Source: a virus. From it: a stretch of DNA of 64,000 nt. The DNA lies in IMG/VR virus record IMGVR_UViG_3300028733_000003, positions 21,567 to 85,566 of that record. One strand, written 5' to 3'. The translations under genes were made by a program, and so were the position numbers. Below, one piece after another: positions 52,951-61,086 of this stretch (the first letter of the stretch is position 1; every line of letters begins with the position of its first letter). The notes under the pieces were generated by a model. It made no database searches. It worked only from the letters and a program-made list of their open reading frames with translations, and was not told the DNA's origin.

Positions 52951-54081
52951 CTATTTGTAATCGTTTATCAACTGAGCACACCTGCACACAAAGTCCTCTT
53001 CAAACCCAGACGAACGAATCCTATCCGCCACCAATTCCGTCACTGAATCAGCAGTGATGATGATGGGGTTGTATTCCGCATTCTTCAGATCCAGAAACTG
53101 TTCCTGACCATCGGCATCATCTTCACTCACTTGCTTTTTAGACCAGCGGTAAAGAGTGTGCTCCTGAACCAACAAAGGCATGTTGGCAAATACAGGATGA
53201 GATTCATTAGCTTTTACGCGAACGAATGATCCAGCAGGTAAGTCAGCTACTCGCTCACGGATGTGTTCAAGTGCCTCATCGACATCCATATCGGAACAGT
53301 CAATTGTGACAAACCGCATTGCCCCCACATTCTCAATGAACTTAGCGCTTCTAAAGCCTGGTCGAATAGTGGCTCGCACATAGCCTTTCGCCTCTTCCTG
53401 ACCTTGTCGGAGACGATCAAATGATCCTTGAGCGATGATTCGATCATAGGTTGAAAAGGTGTGGATGTGTCCTACGAAAATGTACTCCTTGACAATTGAC
53501 AAGTAGTTATCTTCGATGTGGTTCAGATGCTGCTCATTCCCAACAGCCTGGTATGCAAATTGACCATGCATGATTGCATAGTCTACTTTCTGCAACCCTT
53601 TCTCTTCCAACAGACTGATAACGGATTCAAAAGTTTTGTTCGGGCCACCTGGTAGTTCGTCAGGAACATAAAGTACATTGATGCCGTGTCTTTCAATGTA
53701 CTCCACGGATAGTTCTGTTACGTGCTTAACATCAGCACCAATCCTGGATAGCTCATTGATCTTCACAAACCTCTTGGATTGCTTCCAGTCATGACTAGGA
53801 GTACCTTCCAGAACACGGAGAATGATATCGTGTTTCTTGCAAAGTCTCAGAAGGTGTGTAATCCAAAAGTCGATCTCGTGAACTGCATCATCGGGCAAAG
53901 AGAGCAGTCGATCGAACACATCTCCAGCAATGAAGATAATGTCCAGCTCGGCTAGATCAGCTGCATTACTAAAAGCTCTTTTCAAATTCTGAATGATGCG
54001 AACAGCAGGATTATCAGGATGTCCTAAATGGATATCCGATATTGATGCAATGTCGAGCTTATTAAGCCCGGACACATTCAT
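52951..54081 (-). CDS. SbcD/Mre11-like metallophosphoesterase
   Basis: 376 residues. The calcineurin-type metal site is in order: DIHLG at 16-20, GDVFDR at 53-58, a SHD box near 107, MHGQF near 188 and GHIHTF near 220. These bind two metals in Mre11/SbcD exonucleases. No SbcC-like ATPase is next to it in this window; it could pair with one outside, or act alone on DNA ends or branched recombination intermediates. It is coupled by a 4-bp overlap to the gene at 54078. Confidence 0.82.
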   Translation of the reverse strand: MNVSGLNKLDIASISDIHLGHPDNPAVRIIQNLKRAFSNAADLAELDIIFIAGDVFDRLLSLPDDAVHEIDFWITHLLRLCKKHDIILRVLEGTPSHDWKQSKRFVKINELSRIGADVKHVTELSVEYIERHGINVLYVPDELPGGPNKTFESVISLLEEKGLQKVDYAIMHGQFAYQAVGNEQHLNHIEDNYLSIVKEYIFVGHIHTFSTYDRIIAQGSFDRLRQGQEEAKGYVRATIRPGFRSAKFIENVGAMRFVTIDCSDMDVDEALEHIRERVADLPAGSFVRVKANESHPVFANMPLLVQEHTLYRWSKKQVSEDDADGQEQFLDLKNAEYNPIIITADSVTELVADRIRSSGFEEDFVCRCAQLINDYK

Positions 54082-54653
54082 AGCGGACTGAACCCATCGA
54101 TCTCTTCATCATTGTGTTCAACACTCTTGGCGATGCCTGCTTTGGATTGAGCGCCGGATGTGATGCCGTACCGGTCGAAGATGCTTTTCCATTCAGCTTC
54201 GATCTTGGGAGTGATGCTCGTATCAACCATGTCAAGTGCCACTTGATGGAAACCATTGTTCATGATCTCATTGGCTTTTACCGGGTTAACGGAATTGAAC
54301 CGCTTGACCGTGGTGATGAGGGTAGAGACATCGAGGCTGCGCTCTTTGTTTCGACCATTGATCGCGAAGGTGTCGACACTATACGTGGCAGGCACCACGA
54401 AAAGCGGATTGCCTCCATCGTCAACTACCTGAACCGGGTTGTGAACACCACCCGCCAGATTGAGCCAGATGCTCAGTTTTTCTTGAAACGGTTCTTGGCC
54501 GGCAAAACACGGCAGGAAATACTGCTTGAAAACTTCCTCGGAGATTCTGGCATCGGGGACTTCCGAGTTTGCCAGAATCTCTCGGGCTGAGCTCATGAGT
54601 TCATTATCGAACTGTATGGCTGCCGGTGTGTAATCATTCGTGTTATTGCCCAT
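54078..54653 (-). CDS. Unknown protein
   Basis: 191 residues, ATG at 54653; the stop overlaps the start of the nuclease gene by four bases. Mostly alpha/beta with a Val-rich strand (NPLFVVPATYSVDTFAI) and a disordered acidic end. Function unknown, likely linked to the nuclease by coupling. Confidence 0.65.
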   Translation of the reverse strand: MGNNTNDYTPAAIQFDNELMSSAREILANSEVPDARISEEVFKQYFLPCFAGQEPFQEKLSIWLNLAGGVHNPVQVVDDGGNPLFVVPATYSVDTFAINGRNKERSLDVSTLITTVKRFNSVNPVKANEIMNNGFHQVALDMVDTSITPKIEAEWKSIFDRYGITSGAQSKAGIAKSVEHNDEEIDGFSPL

Positions 54654-54662
54654 GACAAAATC

Positions 54663-55052
54663 CTAATTAACCAAATTGATGATCTTCGAGATAATGGTAC
54701 CAGTGGTCTCGAACTGTTTGCAAAACGAATACTTTTCACCATCCTGCACCACAGTTGCAGAAAGCTTGATGTAGACCTTGCCGCTGTCATCGGTACAGCT
54801 GCAATCCACATCTGCACTGTCGAAGTGACGCGCCAGATAACGATGCATCACCGTTTGAATTTGTGTGCCAAGCGAGAGAGGGTCGTGTTGGTATTTAGCC
54901 AACAAAGCTGGAAGAGATGCGACGTTGCCTTGATAGAAGAAAGTCTGCGCCTCTTCACTGGCATAGAAATGCGAAATAAGAAAATCGCACTTTGTGGGAA
55001 CGTCCTTTACCCATCCAGCTGCTGAAAGAGTAGGAACTGCTGCTGTAGGCAT
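54663..55052 (-). CDS. Unknown small protein
   Basis: 129 residues from the ATG at 55052. Begins with a small-residue stretch (MPTAAVPTLSAAGWV), then a helical body with three Cys residues (DCSC and one near the end). Function unknown. Confidence 0.6.
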   Translation of the reverse strand: MPTAAVPTLSAAGWVKDVPTKCDFLISHFYASEEAQTFFYQGNVASLPALLAKYQHDPLSLGTQIQTVMHRYLARHFDSADVDCSCTDDSGKVYIKLSATVVQDGEKYSFCKQFETTGTIISKIINLVN

Positions 55053-55078
55053 AATAAACCCCAAACGAAGAAAAAAAT

Positions 55079-55103
55079 AATGCCTCCCTTTCGAGAGGCA
55101 TTA
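55079..55103. terminator. Hairpin terminator
   Basis: AATGCCTC/GAGGCATT arms downstream of the gene at 55108. Confidence 0.75.
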
Positions 55104-55107
55104 TTGG

Positions 55108-55740
55108 TTAGAGACTTGCGTCCCAGATACTGGTTGGATCACTCTCTCCGCGCTTGAGGAACATCTCAGCATTCGCCCAAGCATTCAGGATGTCGGCTTG
55201 CTCACGCACATCGAGCTCACGATCATCCTCAAACAGAGGATCATCCCACTGAGTAGCTGTCCACGTACCATCCTCGTTGTCGACTGCAATGCCCTGCATC
55301 ACACGGCGGTAATCGTAATGATTCTCGCCAATGTCATCCGGATGATAGTCAACATACGTCGTGGAGAAGCCATCACACAATTGAGCATGATAACGTTCCC
55401 GCAACGCAATGTTGCTCATCAGCCAGCGCTGCATCACAGGAGCAGCCTGCTGGATATCCTCCAGCAGATACAGCGGCTTGATGACGTCTTTTTGCATGCA
55501 GTGACCCAACTGGCTCACTACTGCTCTGAGGCGACGCATTGCCGTGGAGCTATTGAAACGATCATAAACCTCACGAGAACGTTCGAAGAACGACTCCATC
55601 CCCTTATTGAGCAGCGGGGACAGACTATCGATCCTTTCTTGTTGACGTTCCAGAAACTCTAATCCGGCATTTGTTTTCTCACCGAATACTCGGTAGCGAA
55701 AGACGTCATCGCCGCCTTCCACCAATCCGATTTCATACAT
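55108..55740 (-). CDS. Unknown protein downstream of the beta-prime N-terminal gene
   Basis: 210 residues, ATG at 55740, AAAGGAGA box. Helical, acidic C-terminal part (LFEDDRELDVREQAD). It starts 18 bp after the end of the last exon of the beta-prime N-terminal subunit and is probably in its transcript. Function unknown. Confidence 0.65.
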   Translation of the reverse strand: MYEIGLVEGGDDVFRYRVFGEKTNAGLEFLERQQERIDSLSPLLNKGMESFFERSREVYDRFNSSTAMRRLRAVVSQLGHCMQKDVIKPLYLLEDIQQAAPVMQRWLMSNIALRERYHAQLCDGFSTTYVDYHPDDIGENHYDYRRVMQGIAVDNEDGTWTATQWDDPLFEDDRELDVREQADILNAWANAEMFLKRGESDPTSIWDASL

Positions 55741-55758
55741 CGCATCTCCTTTCGTTCA

Positions 55759-57639
55759 TTAACGCCCACGTTCAAACCACCTGGCAAGAGTGGCTGCAAA
55801 CGGTTTGGGAGGCGATATGGACCGACTCAATTGCCTGGGTGCATCAACCGAGATGACGTTGCGGTGAGGCAGCATCGACATCATCTCTTTCGTGGTATAC
55901 CTATCGAGCGTCATCATGGCTACCATCTGGTCTCCATCGAACCCAATGTCCAGTTAAGCCGCTCATCCCTATTCGGGATTACCCTCTTAACCCGGTGCGA
56001 TTCCTGGCACCCGCCCATGGCTTTCCCATGGGGGCAGATCATATCATCATCCCCTCACAATGAGGGGAGGCTTCTACTTGGCAGACGCTGTCCGCTACTC
56101 CCCGCTACGGGATGATCGTTGAACCTTACTCATATTTCGCTATCTCAGCGATACTTAGAGTCTTGGCTGCGTGATTACCCAATTCCTACCCTTTTTACCA
56201 TACCCAGCTAGTTACCCTGGCCACTTACAAGTTTCCAATGTAAGTTTGGTAGATAGGACTCTAAGGATGTCCCCGCAATTCAAAAGCATTCAATCCACCA
56301 TTACTGATAGATAGGACCTATATTTAAGATGTCGATCAGCGCCATACTGCTCTACGTTGAGGATCGAGATTGACATGGTTTTGTCTTCCAGGTCATCCTT
56401 GATCCCGGTGATGCGCACCAGCTGAATACTGCCTAAACCCAGAGTCGGATTGCGCTGCATGATCACCGGTATGCCCTTATGCTTATCGGGATCATCCGGA
56501 TACAGATACGAGCAATCAGACTCCTCGATCATCTCATCGAACAGACTCTTGACTTTCTCGATCACTGCCTTATCGGTAGTTCCGACGGCACTGTAGAGCA
56601 GCCCCAGTAGATCATTCGGGTTATACCCGCGTCTGGTGAGCTTGCTGGCCAGGTGAGTGCGCAGCAGCCCAATCCCCACACCCCATGGAATATGTATCTC
56701 GTCATACTGGTGAGGACCAGTGAGAGAGGAGATCACACACCGAGCTGAGAAGTCAGTTCTGCCACCATAAACTTGCTTGCGAAAGATGCCCTCTTTCGGA
56801 GCAAAAAGCTTGTCGTACACTCCCTCGTAGTACTGAGAGAGCATGTCGATCGACTTGATCGTGCGCTCTTCACGCTGTCGCTGACTGAGCACACACGTCG
56901 GAGTATCGATACCAATCATCCCGGTAATGGCATCGATTGCAACGAACATCGTATTGTCGAGAAAACGACCCAGGTTGGTGTTCTCGATCACCAACATTGT
57001 TCTATTCACCAGCGGGATTTGCTGGCTGAAAACCTTATTTCGATTCTCCTGGATCAGTTGATAGAGAGGATCAATCTTGTTGCGTTTCTTGATGGTCTTC
57101 AGATTGAAGAAGAACTCCATATAGGAATCGAAGTTCTCCACGAAGTTGTTGTAACCGCGCTTGAGTTTTGCATCCAGTATGGATTGCCAGTAAACCGGCA
57201 GATTCCCATCAGGAACATAGCTGGGCATCGTGATCCAGTGCAGCAAGGAAAAGCCCGCGCCTTTCTTGAAACGCCCCACCAACATCGACCAGATCAGTGG
57301 ATTGATCATCGCAGTCACGCCACGCGGAGACCTGAGCCAGATGCGAGGTTGTAGATCATCGGTAGATGACTCAACAGTCGTGTGACACACCGGACACTTA
57401 ACACCGATATTGCTACCGGATGTCTTATCTCCGCGACTGTTAGTATATCCAGTCAGTCTGCCGCACTGACAAGTGGGTGTGTTGGACAAACATTCGCTAC
57501 CATCGTGCTGGGTGAATACCTCCTTACGGAATGCTTCTTTTGCTGCTGGAGATTCGTCCACGTCATTGACATACTGAGGGTCTTTTACGAACCTCAGAAA
57601 GTCATCATCGTAGTCTGCTACTTCTCCATAAATACCCAT
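55759..57639 (-). CDS. RNA polymerase beta-prime N-terminal subunit (non-virion enzyme), interrupted by a group I intron at the catalytic site
   Basis: Exon 1 is 57639-56335 and exon 2 is 55941-55759; joined they encode 495 residues. Start: ATG at 57639 (GGGAGAG box). A Cys-rich zinc site (C50, C57, C59, C82, C85), GRTDFSARCVISSL (compare GKRVDYSGRSVI) and RNPTLGLGSIQ (compare NRPPTLHRLGIQ) mark beta-prime. Exon 1 ends GAD and exon 2 begins FDGDQM, so splicing makes GADFDGDQM (433-441), the magnesium-binding catalytic motif. Without splicing the enzyme has no active site. It corresponds to phiKZ gp55, next to the chimallin gene. Confidence 0.92.
55942..56334 (-). ncRNA. Group I intron within the catalytic motif codons of RNA polymerase beta-prime (393 nt, no ORF)
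   Basis: Core elements on the minus strand: AATTGCGGGGACATCC at 56265-56280, CACGCAGCCAAGAC at 56160-56173, GTTCAACGATCA at 56113-56124 and ATGATATGATCT at 56037-56048. All match those of the intron at 7202-7594; also GGGTATGGTAA is present. Exact length is the same, 393 nt. The exon end CTGAT can pair with ATCAG inside the intron (P1), though the terminal pair is U-A. The intron ends in G and the frame is restored exactly. Confidence 0.9.
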
Positions 57640-57666
57640 ATTCTCTCCCAAGAACGAAAAAAATAA

Positions 57667-57719
57667 CTCCCTCTACCCAAAGACTTCTTGGGTAGAGGGA
57701 GCCTCACTAGAGCCGAGGC
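57667..57719. terminator. Tandem hairpin terminator after chimallin
   Basis: 14-bp perfect arms CTCCCTCTACCCAA/TTGGGTAGAGGGAG (57667-57701), then GCCTC/GAGGC (57701-57719). It separates the chimallin gene from the beta-prime gene and ensures they are transcribed separately. Confidence 0.87.
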
Positions 57720-57726
57720 TCAGCGA

Positions 57727-59598
57727 TCAGATATTGCCGCGGAAACGACCGAAGCCGGCCGGATTGCCGCCCGAGGTACGACGCTGGAAGTAGGAGTCGT
57801 TGCCACGGGTGCTCATGCGAGCATCGTCGAGGTAGTCGGCACCACGAGTGCGATCACGGCGGGCACCGAACAGGCCGCTGGATTCCAGCGAGACGTCGAG
57901 CTTGGCCGCGAGCAGCGCTTCGGTCAGTGCGTTCAGGAAGTCGCGGTTGAACGAGTAGCGACGGGACATGCCGGTGAAGCGCACTTCGGAGGCCAGCGCG
58001 CCTTCGATGATGGTGCGTTGTTCATCAGCACGAGCGATCACATCCGTACCACCGCCCTGGGTTGCATCACCCCAGCGACCGATCTGGCCAGCATCGTTGG
58101 CACCGAAGGTGTTGCAGATGAAGGCATAGTCGACGTCACGGATATCGCGACGCACACCACCAGGAGCAACATAGTCGCCATTGAGCAGCGACAGGTTGTT
58201 CTTGGAGAGGATCGTGTGGTTCTTCTTGGCCTCGAACTTCGCCGCGAAGTTGCCCTTGGTGAGCTTTTCTGCAGCACGGAAGATCGCTGCTTGAGCCGAA
58301 GATTCACCTTCAGCTGCCATCGCGAACGGAGCCAGGAAGTAGGTATCCGGACCGCATTCGGCGATGTCGATCGAGACCACCAGGTCGTCGAACATGATGG
58401 CTTGCAGGTAATCCGCGAGATCGTCGTCGCGCAGATCCTTGCCCGTATCCATCACATAGCCGCCCTTCGGATCGTTGGTGACGTTCGCTTCGACGTTGAA
58501 ACCACCGACACCATGCATGTCGCGACCGCCAGCCGGATTGGTGTTCGGACGGAAGCACTGAGTCCAGCCGTTGTCCACACGCAGAGCGTTGATGGCCGCC
58601 AGCGAGAGCAGAGTGCCTTCGAGGGAGGTCATCCGGGTATGGCCGAGCTGCGTGATGATGAAGTTCGGGATGTAGGTGCGGGTATCCCGGCGTTCAGTGG
58701 TACGGAAGGAGTTGTTCGGCTTTTCTTCCGGCGCATAGATCACGTCCATGTAGCCGCCAACATGAGCCAGAATCTTGCTCTGAGCACCGATGTCGTTCAG
58801 CGAGACATCCATCGAGTTGCTCTGACGATTCGGGATCGTGGACAGCACCAGACGGGTATCGGTACGGACCGGCACCCCGACAGCGTTCTCGGTGTTCGGC
58901 TGGTTGAACAGCGCGCGCACTTGCAGAGCGCGTCCGGCAGTCAGGTCGTCGATGGACACACGGACGAGACCGGCAGCTTGAGCGAGGATGGTGGCGCAGG
59001 CAGTCACGGCATTGGTGAACAGCGCATCGGTGCGCGGCTTCGAGAGCTCGAATCCGGCCGGAACGACTTCGGCGTCAGCCTGCACAAACGACGTGTGCGG
59101 GTAACGAACCGACAGTTCCTTCTGGATGAAGGCAATCATCTTGCCGTCGAAAGCTTCGCCGGCGTGACGCTTCCAGATGATCGTTTCCGGGCCCTTGTTG
59201 ATCTGGGTCTCGACAGCGCCGAACGAGTCGCCGATCAGCAGAGTGTGGAACGAACCGGCCGCACCCTTGGAGGTCTTGAGGAACGCCAGGATGACGAGGA
59301 TCGAAACCGTGATGCCCTCGCTGTTCGCGCGGTCGAACGTCAGGAACGAGTAGTCGTAGTAGACGTTGTTGACCGTGCCTTCGAAGTACTTGGTGGCGGC
59401 CTCGGAGAGACGGACCAGCGTGTCGCCGCTGGCGGTGTCGCCGGCCGGGTTCAGCAGTGCTGCGTAGTTGATATTGTCCAGGCCTTCAGCCTGACCGCCG
59501 AAGTTCGGACGGGCGGATTCAGCGCGGGGGCGGGGAGCCTCGGCATGCTCTTGGCGGCCGTTGTTCCCGTTCTGGTTGGTATCGTCAACGATGCTCAT
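57727..59598 (-). CDS. chmA: Phage nucleus shell protein, chimallin (phiKZ gp54-like)
   Basis: 623 residues, ATG at 59598, AAAGGA box. Assigned by size (family about 600-630 residues), by its place next to the beta-prime N-terminal gene (phiKZ gp54-gp55), and by its layout: a disordered, charged N-terminal tail (1-45), two alpha/beta domains, and a flexible C-terminal tail that ends GNPAGFGRFRGNI. In known members the tails interlock subunits into a two-dimensional lattice that encloses phage DNA. I recognise no single diagnostic motif, so the call rests on synteny and architecture. Codon use is markedly more GC-rich in third positions than in neighbouring small genes, as usual for a very highly expressed gene. 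Own early promoter upstream. Confidence 0.8.
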   Translation of the reverse strand: MSIVDDTNQNGNNGRQEHAEAPRPRAESARPNFGGQAEGLDNINYAALLNPAGDTASGDTLVRLSEAATKYFEGTVNNVYYDYSFLTFDRANSEGITVSILVILAFLKTSKGAAGSFHTLLIGDSFGAVETQINKGPETIIWKRHAGEAFDGKMIAFIQKELSVRYPHTSFVQADAEVVPAGFELSKPRTDALFTNAVTACATILAQAAGLVRVSIDDLTAGRALQVRALFNQPNTENAVGVPVRTDTRLVLSTIPNRQSNSMDVSLNDIGAQSKILAHVGGYMDVIYAPEEKPNNSFRTTERRDTRTYIPNFIITQLGHTRMTSLEGTLLSLAAINALRVDNGWTQCFRPNTNPAGGRDMHGVGGFNVEANVTNDPKGGYVMDTGKDLRDDDLADYLQAIMFDDLVVSIDIAECGPDTYFLAPFAMAAEGESSAQAAIFRAAEKLTKGNFAAKFEAKKNHTILSKNNLSLLNGDYVAPGGVRRDIRDVDYAFICNTFGANDAGQIGRWGDATQGGGTDVIARADEQRTIIEGALASEVRFTGMSRRYSFNRDFLNALTEALLAAKLDVSLESSGLFGARRDRTRGADYLDDARMSTRGNDSYFQRRTSGGNPAGFGRFRGNI

Positions 59599-59714
59599 TT
59601 CTTTTCCTTTTCTTCACACATGTGTGTACAACACTAAAAAGATCCATTTGCCAGTACTAGCTTATGAATCAAACCTTAAAAAAGTCTGGAGTAGACTTCT
59701 TCAATTACCAATCA

Positions 59715-59743
59715 CCTATAAATAATGAGTGGGTGAAAAAATC
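59715..59743 (-). promoter_or_regulatory. Putative phage promoter motif (early class), chimallin gene
   Basis: On the minus strand TTTTTTCACCCACTCATTAT then TTATAGG, about 117-145 bp before the start at 59598; matches the motifs near 14144, 45490 and 51244. Confidence 0.6.
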
Positions 59744-59874
59744 TAGAATCCGCTGTATCTGAGCTTTACATGTTATACCTACCATCAGTAAAAAAATCAC
59801 CGATAAGTGAAAAACGGATATAACGCGTATGACCTAGAGTAGCAGCTTCTTTCGAAGCGACTACTTCTCATATA

Positions 59875-59885
59875 CATACTATATC
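59875..59885 (-). promoter_or_regulatory. Putative promoter element GATATAGTATG
   Basis: Minus strand, 277 bp before the chimallin start; identical to the element before the HNH gene and close to the one before 17612. Confidence 0.35.
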
Positions 59886-59973
59886 GTGTATTTTTTTACA
59901 TCAGCTATGGGTAGGGATAATATGACTGCCTTAACCGGGCTACTTTCCTATTAACCTACAACGTGAGCGGAAC

Positions 59974-61086
59974 ATGTACGAAATCTTTAATGTGGAGCCT
60001 GTGCATCAGACAGCAGTGCCTACACCCTCACGATGGAACTTCATCAGAACACGTTTGAATGCTAACCTGGATAAAGCTGTGAGCTACTATCGTCACAGTA
60101 AAGAGTTCGTTAGCTCCCAACACATATTGATCAAGCTACTATCGGGTATGGGTGTTCCTCATTCCCTGGAGATCTCTCGTTATTACGATAACGTTTGTCA
60201 AGTAGCTCTCAACCGATCGATGGCTCTCGGAATGACGTCATCTATATTTAAGGGTCGTCTATTCCACGGTGACTTCTACGGTGATGCGAGTCGAGAGATC
60301 ATTATCGGTTACTCCGATAGCTTTGATCCGGTCTGGGCAAATGACAACTGGGAAGATCTGTCTCCTATAACTATCCTGAGATGTGCGCATAGCGACATCT
60401 CTTTCATGCCTCCGAATGGAATCCGACATCATTCGGAAACTGGTGTGGCTGTGATCGCTATCAATATCCCATTGCTCGCTGTTCAGTATAGAGCCTTCAG
60501 GAATAAAGAAGCTGAGATTGCTGCTGTCTCAGGATGTGGAGAACGAGGGATCAACAACTTCGTATTCAATTACCCCCTGACGAATGCGCTAGGGTCGCAA
60601 TTGGATTATGAGCTGTTCAATCACCTGGATCATGTACTGAGGGATGAAGCAATAGGCGTATCAATTTCAGCCAAGCATCCATTCTTCATGTCGGGATTTG
60701 AGGATGAGCTAAGAGAGTATCATGAAAAGCTTATAGATATACTCAGCAATTCAAAAGCTGACTTCTACAACATGATGCGCTCGATCCCGATGATCAATGT
60801 CGACAATTTGTTTGATGCATCGTATCTCCCATCTTCAGTTCCGACCAGACAGATTGAGTGGGCATTCTCTGTTGCCAGAATACCGACAATTGAGTTTCTG
60901 TTCAGGCTGTCGAGTGAATTTGCATTAGTGCGTAACTCCATGGAAGTTGGGAAGATTGCTCGCTATGCAAACATGTCCTTGAGAAACTCTTTGCTTAACA
61001 CCATGCTGCCTGCCGATCTTTATAGAGACTTGGCTGATAGCTACAACTACATCAATAAGATCGCAAAAGGTGAGAATGATGAATAA
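59974..61086 (+). CDS. Conserved-type unknown protein
   Basis: 370 residues. Alpha/beta, with His/Cys-containing strings (RLFHGDFYG, ILRCAHSDIS, HHSETGVAVIAI) and a helical C-terminal third. No family recognised. The stop overlaps the next start, so it is coupled to the inner-head-like gene; a virion role is plausible. Confidence 0.7.
   Translation: MYEIFNVEPVHQTAVPTPSRWNFIRTRLNANLDKAVSYYRHSKEFVSSQHILIKLLSGMGVPHSLEISRYYDNVCQVALNRSMALGMTSSIFKGRLFHGDFYGDASREIIIGYSDSFDPVWANDNWEDLSPITILRCAHSDISFMPPNGIRHHSETGVAVIAINIPLLAVQYRAFRNKEAEIAAVSGCGERGINNFVFNYPLTNALGSQLDYELFNHLDHVLRDEAIGVSISAKHPFFMSGFEDELREYHEKLIDILSNSKADFYNMMRSIPMINVDNLFDASYLPSSVPTRQIEWAFSVARIPTIEFLFRLSSEFALVRNSMEVGKIARYANMSLRNSLLNTMLPADLYRDLADSYNYINKIAKGENDE

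Larger units (their letters stand above)
59599..59973. other. 375-bp divergent intergenic region
   Basis: No gene seen. It carries the early-type motif for chimallin (59715-59743, minus strand), the GATATAGTATG element (59875-59885, minus strand), and AT-rich stretches (59785-59810, 59885-59900). Rightward promoters for the gene at 59974 probably lie here, but I cannot point to one. Confidence 0.7.

Noticed and set aside
55745-56334. Gene-free stretch as degraded gene or recombination scar
   Set aside because: It is explained fully by the last exon of the beta-prime N-terminal gene (55759-55941) and the group I intron (55942-56334).
57688-59637. 649-codon open frame opposite chimallin
   Set aside because: It mirrors the full chimallin gene in the antisense direction. 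The openness follows from the GC-rich third positions of the real gene; no ribosome binding site or recognisable domain, and it would run against the terminator and promoter layout.
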